Origin: Anaerolineae bacterium
Lineage (GTDB): Bacteria; Chloroflexota; Anaerolineae; JAADDB01
Assembly: GCA_015489285.1 (NCBI GenBank)
Contig: WGAA01000081.1
Coordinates: 1 to 18,579, forward strand
Length of the DNA: 18,579 bases
Direction: 5' to 3'
Below are positions 14,892 through 18,579 of this stretch, in pieces (within the stretch, counting starts at the first letter, position 1; every line of letters starts with the position of its first letter). Below the pieces are notes generated by a model. The model was not told where the DNA came from, did no database searches, and saw only the letters and a program-made list of their open reading frames with translations. Position numbers and translations under genes: made by a program.

Positions 14892-16022
14892 ATGCGTGGA
14901 CAATATGCGCGGGGAGTGTGGGGACTTGCCTTGGTCCTCTTGCTGGTCATGGCGTGTACCCCCGTTACCCCATCCTCTTCTTCTCCTGCCCTTTCATTGA
15001 GGGATATGGCGGGCAGGCCGGTGCAACTCGCTCGTGTCCCCTGGCGCGTTGTCGGCGTGGGACCGGGGGCCTTGCGGCTGATTGTGTATGCCGGTGCTGT
15101 GGATCGGGTGGTGGGTGTGGAAGGCGTGGAAAAGCGCTGGAAGCCCACAGGCCGCCCCTACGCGATGGCACATCCCGAGGTGCGCGAGTTGCCCACCATC
15201 GGTCCCGGAGGGCCGGGCCGCCCCCCCGATCCCGAAGCCTTGTTGCAGGTCCACCCCGATCTGATTGTGGCCACGTACATGGATGCCAGGGCCGCGGACG
15301 CGCTTCAGGATAAAACGGGCATCCCCGTGCTCGTCTTGCGTTACGGCGAGTTGGGGACGTTCGATGAGCGGTTGTTCAAGGCCCTGGAGGTGTTAGGCCG
15401 TGCTCTGGGCACATCTGAGCGCACCCGCGCGGTGCAGGAATTCCTTCACCGCGTGGAGGAGGATGTGCACACGCGCGGGCAGGCTATTCCCCCGGAGGAG
15501 CGTCCGAGGGTGTATGTCGGAGGGGTGGGCTTCAAGGGGGCCCACGGTATCGAAAGCACGCAGGCCCACTTTCCCCCCTTCACCCTCGTGGGGGCCCGCA
15601 ACGTGGCCGATGAGCTGGGAGGCACACATCACATTGTCAACCGGGAGCAGATTCTCCTCTGGGATCCCGATATCCTTTTCGTGGATGAAGGCGGGTTGGC
15701 CCTGATCCACGAGGACGTGCAGCGCAACCCGGAGTTTTACGAGGGGCTGAAGGCTTTCCGGAAGGGGAGGGTGTACGGGCTCTTGCCCTTCAATTTTTAC
15801 ATGACGAACGTGGGAACGGCGCTGGCCGACGCGTATGCCGTGGGCAAGGTCCTTTACCCGGAATCTTTCGCCGATGTGGACCCGGCCGCGAAGGCGGATG
15901 AGATATATCGTTTCCTCGTGGGTGCCCCTGTGTACGGGGAGATGCAGCAGGCGTTCGGCGGTTTCGGACGTCTGGATCTGAGGAAATCGAACCCACGGGA
16001 AGGACTGCCCGTGGCCCCATAG
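14892..16022 (+). CDS. Substrate-binding lipoprotein of an iron/siderophore/corrinoid ABC importer (FecB/BtuF family)
   Basis: A 376-residue lipoprotein with ATG at 14892. Its ribosome site AAGGA (14879-14883) lies inside the last codons of the preceding permease, so the two genes are translationally coupled. The signal peptide ends in a lipobox VMAC (C22). The family fold follows: SLRDMAGRPVQLARVPWRV (35-53), VVGVEGVEKRW, HPDLIVATYMDARAAD (121-136), and the C-terminal lobe GGVGFKGAHGIESTQAHFP (210-228), ARNVADELGG and ILLWDPDILFVDE (254-266). The KGAHGI/ST segment is, as I recall, common in a branch of COG0614 proteins annotated as iron transporters. The ligand (ferric chelate, haem, cobalamin or other) is not decidable. 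It acts on the outer face of the cytoplasmic membrane with the permease and ATPase that follow. Confidence 0.9.
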   Translation: MRGQYARGVWGLALVLLLVMACTPVTPSSSSPALSLRDMAGRPVQLARVPWRVVGVGPGALRLIVYAGAVDRVVGVEGVEKRWKPTGRPYAMAHPEVRELPTIGPGGPGRPPDPEALLQVHPDLIVATYMDARAADALQDKTGIPVLVLRYGELGTFDERLFKALEVLGRALGTSERTRAVQEFLHRVEEDVHTRGQAIPPEERPRVYVGGVGFKGAHGIESTQAHFPPFTLVGARNVADELGGTHHIVNREQILLWDPDILFVDEGGLALIHEDVQRNPEFYEGLKAFRKGRVYGLLPFNFYMTNVGTALADAYAVGKVLYPESFADVDPAAKADEIYRFLVGAPVYGEMQQAFGGFGRLDLRKSNPREGLPVAP

Positions 16023-16075
16023 TGGGTCCCGAAAAGGGGGCGATCCGGCCCTCGGCCGAGAGCGAACGAGTCGAT

Positions 16076-17128
16076 ATGCGACCTATGAGCGAGGGACGTA
16101 TAGCGCGAACATACCGTCGTCACCTGCGGCGACGGTATGCTTTTGTAACGGCGTTGCTGGTGTTGACAGGGTTGGCGTTGATTTACGGGCTTCAAGTGGG
16201 CCCGTATGCCCTTCACTGGTCACGCGTGCTGGCCCATCCCGGCCAAAGTGTGGAAGCCCGCATTTTCTGGTCCATCCGTCTCCCCCGGGTTCTTGCGGCG
16301 GTGATCGTCGGCGCGTCTCTGGCGTTGGCCGGTGCCGTCATGCAGAACGTGCTCCACAATCCCCTGGCCTCTCCCTTCACCATGGGGATCTCCCACGGCG
16401 CCATGTTCGGCGCGGCCCTGGTCATCGGGGTGATGGGGGCCGGGTGGGAGGGGGGCACGGGCCATCTCGTCGGCGCACGTCCTTCCGCGGTCGTTCCGGC
16501 CGCGTTTGCGGGGGCTATGGTCGGGGTCGTTGTCATCCTCGTTCTGGCCCGCCTACGGGGGTTTACGCCGGAGGCTATCGTTCTGGCGGGGGTGGCGATG
16601 AGCGCGCTCTTCACCGCTGCGACGACGTTGATCCAGTATTTCACCGATGAGACGGCTCTGGTTTCCATCGTGTACTGGACGTTCGGCGACGTGGGACGCC
16701 CCGCCTGGGGCGACATTGGGTGGATGATCGGGGTTTTCGTGCCCGCGCTGGTGTACTTCCTCTGGCAACGCTGGAACTTCAACGCGCTGGAAAGCGGGGA
16801 TGAGGTGGCGCGTTCTCTGGGCGTCGATGTCGCTCGGGTGCGTCTCCTCGGTCTGCTGATCGCCTCCTTGCTTACGGCCGTGGATGTGGCCTTCGTGGGC
16901 ATCATCGGCTTCGTGGGGCTCATCTGTCCCCATTTCGTCCGCCTGGCCATCGGAGGGGATCATCGATTCCTCCTTCCCGCTACCGCGGTGACAGGGGCCC
17001 TGTTGCTGCTCCTGGCCGATGCCCTGGCCCGCTCCCTCATCTCGCCGGACATTCTTCCTGTGGGGGTGTTGACCTCCTTTCTGGGGGCGCCGATGTTCTT
17101 ATACCTTCTGTGGCGAAGAAGCGCATGA
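16076..17128 (+). CDS. FecCD/BtuC-family ABC transporter permease
   Basis: A 350-residue membrane protein from ATG 16076. Two other starts are possible. GTG 16022 overlaps the previous stop by 1 nt (TAGTG) and adds 18 residues; ATG 16085 is 3 residues shorter. None has a convincing ribosome site. Family motifs are clear: FWSIRLPRVLAAVIVGASLA (64-83), GAVMQNVLHNPLASPFTMGI (86-105), and near the end IIGFVGLICPHFVRLAIGGD, then FLGAPMFLYLLWRR. Eight to ten helices are expected. It forms a homodimeric channel with the ATPase encoded next. A terminator-like hairpin (16110-16144) lies in its codons for TYRRHLRRRYA. The stop overlaps the ATPase start as ATGA. Confidence 0.9.
   Translation: MRPMSEGRIARTYRRHLRRRYAFVTALLVLTGLALIYGLQVGPYALHWSRVLAHPGQSVEARIFWSIRLPRVLAAVIVGASLALAGAVMQNVLHNPLASPFTMGISHGAMFGAALVIGVMGAGWEGGTGHLVGARPSAVVPAAFAGAMVGVVVILVLARLRGFTPEAIVLAGVAMSALFTAATTLIQYFTDETALVSIVYWTFGDVGRPAWGDIGWMIGVFVPALVYFLWQRWNFNALESGDEVARSLGVDVARVRLLGLLIASLLTAVDVAFVGIIGFVGLICPHFVRLAIGGDHRFLLPATAVTGALLLLLADALARSLISPDILPVGVLTSFLGAPMFLYLLWRRSA
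16110..16144 (+). terminator. Terminator-like hairpin in the 5' end of the FecCD permease gene
   Basis: CATACCGTCG (16110-16119) and CGACGGTATG (16130-16139) form a perfect 10-bp stem with a 10-nt loop, followed by CTTTT (16140-16144). It lies about 90 nt after the binding-protein stop and within the first 25 codons of the permease. The T-run is short, so termination would be partial. Position and form resemble the terminator after the first binding-protein gene of the operon. Confidence 0.5.
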
Positions 17129-17886
17129 GTGCCCTGCTTTCGGTGGAAGATCTGAGCTACGCGTACAAGCACCTGCCGGTGCTGCACCGGGTCACGTTTC
17201 AGGTGCGCGCGGGGGAGATAGCCGTCGTGCTGGGGCCGAACGGCGCGGGCAAGTCCACCTTGCTCAAGTGCGTGGCCTACATGTTGCGCCCCCGGGAGGG
17301 GCGGGTTTCCGTTGCCGGTGAGGACGTCCGTACCTGGTCGGCTCGGCAGCGGGCCCGTGTGTTCGCTTACGTTCCCCAAATAAACACGGGGAACATGTTG
17401 ACCGTGTTCGACACCGTTCTCCTGGGGCGCAAACCCCACATGCGCTGGTCTCCCACGGGGCGGGATGTGCGCGTCGTCGAGGAGCTCCTGGAGCTTTTGG
17501 GATTGGATGCGTTGGCCTTGCGGCCGACGAATACGCTGAGTGGGGGGGAGCTCCAGAAGGTGGTATTGGCCCGTGCTCTGGCCCAGGAGCCCCGGATTTT
17601 GCTGTTGGATGAGTTCACGAACAATTTGGACATTCGGAACCGCATCGAAGCCATGCAGTGGGTGCAGCACGTCGTGCGCGCCCGGAACATCGCGGCCGTG
17701 GTCGTGACCCATGAGTTCAACCTGGCCCTTCGCTACGGCGACCGGTACATCGTCATCGACAAAGGGCGGGTGCGCGCCGCGGGAGATCGTTCCGTCATCA
17801 CGCCTCAATTGCTGGAGGATGTTTTCGGCATTCGGGTACGGGTGGAACACATCTCCGGACACCCCCTCATCGTCCCCCTCTTGTGA
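17125..17886 (+). CDS. FecE/BtuD-family ABC transporter ATP-binding protein
   Basis: A 253-residue ATPase. The start is ATG 17125 in the ATGA overlap with the permease stop. An in-frame GTG at 17110 would add 5 residues. Walker A is GPNGAGKST (37-45), the Q-loop is Q85 in YVPQINTG, the signature is LSGGELQK (138-145), Walker B is ILLLDE (158-163) and the switch histidine is H196. The segment after Walker B reads DEFTNNLDI, where most family members have DEPT; the proline is replaced by phenylalanine, while the catalytic glutamate and D-loop are kept. It is the usual length for the family. It drives the FecB/FecCD-type importer encoded immediately upstream and is the last gene of the operon. 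No clear intrinsic terminator follows it. Confidence 0.93.
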   Translation: MSALLSVEDLSYAYKHLPVLHRVTFQVRAGEIAVVLGPNGAGKSTLLKCVAYMLRPREGRVSVAGEDVRTWSARQRARVFAYVPQINTGNMLTVFDTVLLGRKPHMRWSPTGRDVRVVEELLELLGLDALALRPTNTLSGGELQKVVLARALAQEPRILLLDEFTNNLDIRNRIEAMQWVQHVVRARNIAAVVVTHEFNLALRYGDRYIVIDKGRVRAAGDRSVITPQLLEDVFGIRVRVEHISGHPLIVPLL

Positions 17887-17905
17887 ACCGACTTTTCTGT
17901 GCCCT

Positions 17906-17935
17906 TTGGCTCAAAAAGACAAATTCTTGTATACT
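17906..17935 (+). promoter_or_regulatory. Candidate promoter downstream of the fec-type ATPase gene
   Basis: TTGGCT (17906-17911, four of six -35 matches) and TATACT (17930-17935, five of six -10 matches) are 18 bp apart. The predicted start is near 17942, about 500 nt before the next ATG. It could serve a small RNA or a long leader. Confidence 0.45.
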
Positions 17936-18026
17936 TGGGAACAGTGAGGCGGAGAAGATCGTCCTCAGGGACGTTAGGCTCGGAACATCATAGGGAAGCC
18001 GAAATCTCGGTGGAGAGGTGCGGCTA

Positions 18027-18246
18027 ACGAGTGACGAGTAACGAGTAATCAGCTGGCGGGGGAAGACAACGATTAACGATTGACGATTAACGATTAAAAG
18101 GGCTGGCGCAGAGACGAGGTTGTCCCTGCAAAGCCAACTTCTTTTCGAGGTTACGCATCACGCATTACGTCGTCAGGCCAAGACGTGCCTCCAGTGCCGA
18201 CGTCCTCACCGGCGCCTGACGCATGACGAGTGACGCACGACGTCAC
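18027..18246. repeat. Clusters of short tandem heptamers with consensus ACGNNNN
   Basis: Four clusters of contiguous 7-mers each begin with ACG. They are 18027-18047 (ACGAGTG, ACGAGTA, ACGAGTA), 18069-18096 (ACGATTA, ACGATTG, ACGATTA, ACGATTA), 18153-18173 (ACGCATC, ACGCATT, ACGTCGT) and 18219-18246 (ACGCATG, ACGAGTG, ACGCACG, ACGTCAC). The first three cluster starts are 42 and 84 bp apart, both multiples of seven; the fourth is out of phase. The arrangement recalls heptameric short tandem repeats described in cyanobacteria. It is not a CRISPR: units are too short and there are no spacers of constant length. Confidence 0.8.
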
Positions 18247-18403
18247 GAACTCAGCACCGTGCGGGGTTCGTACAATAAAATAGCATACTGGTCATCTGCG
18301 GGGAGTGTATTTGCTCGGGGGAGGGATTGGACTTTTTTATTGTTCGGTCCAGGTATTATCCAACGGTTATTCTTTTATTATTCATTTGCACACCTCGTCT
18401 CTG
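18109..18403. repeat. 12-bp perfect inverted repeat bounding a 295-bp segment
   Basis: CAGAGACGAGGT (18109-18120) is repeated in inverted form as ACCTCGTCTCTG (18392-18403). GGGCT also lies just outside both arms (on the left at 18100-18104, inverted as AGCCC at 18405-18409), allowing a small gap. The enclosed DNA is partly AT-rich, unlike the rest of the window. It might be a small non-autonomous mobile element or a decayed insertion, but no target duplication is evident. Confidence 0.4.
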
Positions 18404-18443
18404 AGCCCAGACGTCCCCGCGTGACCCCATTGGGAGGCCTAAC

Positions 18444-18579
18444 ATGTTGAATCGGATCGCGCGGGTAACCGGTTTGATTGTCGGGGGCATTGTGGGATGG
18501 ATGGCCGCATTTTACATCCCTAATGTGCCCCAAAATTGGTTGGATTTTGCTTTTCTCCGTTGGGGGATTCCCCTCACCC
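18444..18579 (+). CDS. Start of an unidentified protein with an N-terminal membrane segment (cut by window end)
   Basis: ATG 18444 follows GGGAGG with 6-nt spacing and opens a frame of 45 codons that runs off the right edge. The visible part starts MLNRIARVTGLIVGGIVGWM, a short basic end followed by one hydrophobic helix (about residues 8-24). It continues with AAFYIPNVPQNWLDFAFLRW and GIPLT. The layout of an early glycine-rich helix followed by another hydrophobic start is compatible with membrane-anchored PIN-TRAM (YacL-like) proteins, but too little is visible to claim this. It is the first gene after the 557-bp non-coding region and probably starts a new transcription unit. Confidence 0.6.
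   Translation, partial: MLNRIARVTGLIVGGIVGWMAAFYIPNVPQNWLDFAFLRWGIPLT

Larger units (their letters stand above)
17887..18443. other. 557-bp non-coding region with promoter, possible leader RNA, heptamer repeats and inverted repeat
   Basis: No believable gene lies here. From left to right it holds a promoter-like pair (17906-17935), a GC-rich stretch that could fold as RNA (about 17942-18020), four clusters of ACGNNNN heptamers (18027-18246), and an AT-rich segment (about 18265-18390). A 12-bp inverted repeat (18109-18120 / 18392-18403) encloses the right half. The ribosome site GGGAGG of the next gene is at 18432-18437. I see no good -35/-10 pair close to that gene: TATTAT at 18354-18359 has no well-spaced -35. 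Confidence 0.7.

Noticed and set aside
17981..18047. Cobalamin-riboswitch-like string (ATAGGGAAGCCG with AAATC nearby)
   Set aside because: It resembles part of the B12 box, but the conserved GCnGnCCCGC core and its pairing partner are missing, and it lies after rather than before the transporter genes.
18027..18246. CRISPR array
   Set aside because: Repeats are 7 bp, contiguous and degenerate, with no unique spacers of even length and no cas genes nearby.
18223..18450. A 75-codon open frame before the last gene
   Set aside because: It begins inside the heptamer repeats, has no ribosome site, crosses an inverted-repeat arm and overlaps the next gene's start.

Overview
The window is about 18.6 kb of GC-rich bacterial DNA. 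It carries 16 protein genes, two of them cut by the window ends. I see no rRNA, tRNA, transposase, phage gene or CRISPR array. The best guess for the organism is a Chloroflexota bacterium (Anaerolineae/Ardenticatenia/Thermoflexia-like). The reasons are a compact tad (Flp pilus) operon with no secretin gene in view, a short Flp pilin, two lipoproteins with short lipoboxes (one with a Thr/Pro/Lys-rich linker), a nucleoside ABC transporter with enlarged permeases, and an ATP-type PEP carboxykinase. This placement comes from protein style, not from a search.

Positions 1-5732 are on the minus strand and read right to left as one pilus operon: flp pilin, a strong intrinsic terminator, two TadE-like minor pilins, a TadG-like protein, an isoprenylcysteine-methyltransferase-like membrane protein, cpaB, a prepilin peptidase, tadB, and tadC running off the left end. 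Spacing is tight, with ATGA overlaps or 1-nt gaps in most places. The motor ATPase (TadA) and TadZ/CpaE are not in the visible part.

Positions 5733-6060 are a divergent control region holding three palindromes and a probable flp promoter. To the right everything is on the plus strand. First comes pckA (gluconeogenesis/anaplerosis), then a perfect 17-bp hairpin, then a polytopic membrane protein resembling GT-C glycosyltransferases.

From 9290 a good sigma70-type promoter drives a nucleoside-uptake operon: a BMP-family lipoprotein, an intrinsic terminator, a double ABC ATPase and two permeases. Only 4 nt later follow the lipoprotein, permease and ATPase of an iron/siderophore/corrinoid (FecBCD/BtuFCD-type) importer, so two complete ABC importers look co-transcribed. 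A second terminator-like hairpin lies in the 5' end of the FecCD permease gene, again just after a binding-protein gene.

Positions 17887-18443 are a 557-bp non-coding region with a candidate promoter, a possibly structured leader, four clusters of phased heptamers of the form ACGNNNN, and a 12-bp inverted repeat around an AT-rich segment. A new gene with an N-terminal membrane segment starts at 18444 and leaves the window. No wholly new system is evident. The least explained items are the methyltransferase inside the pilus operon, the joint nucleoside/metal-chelate importer operon, and the 17.9-18.4 kb intergenic region.
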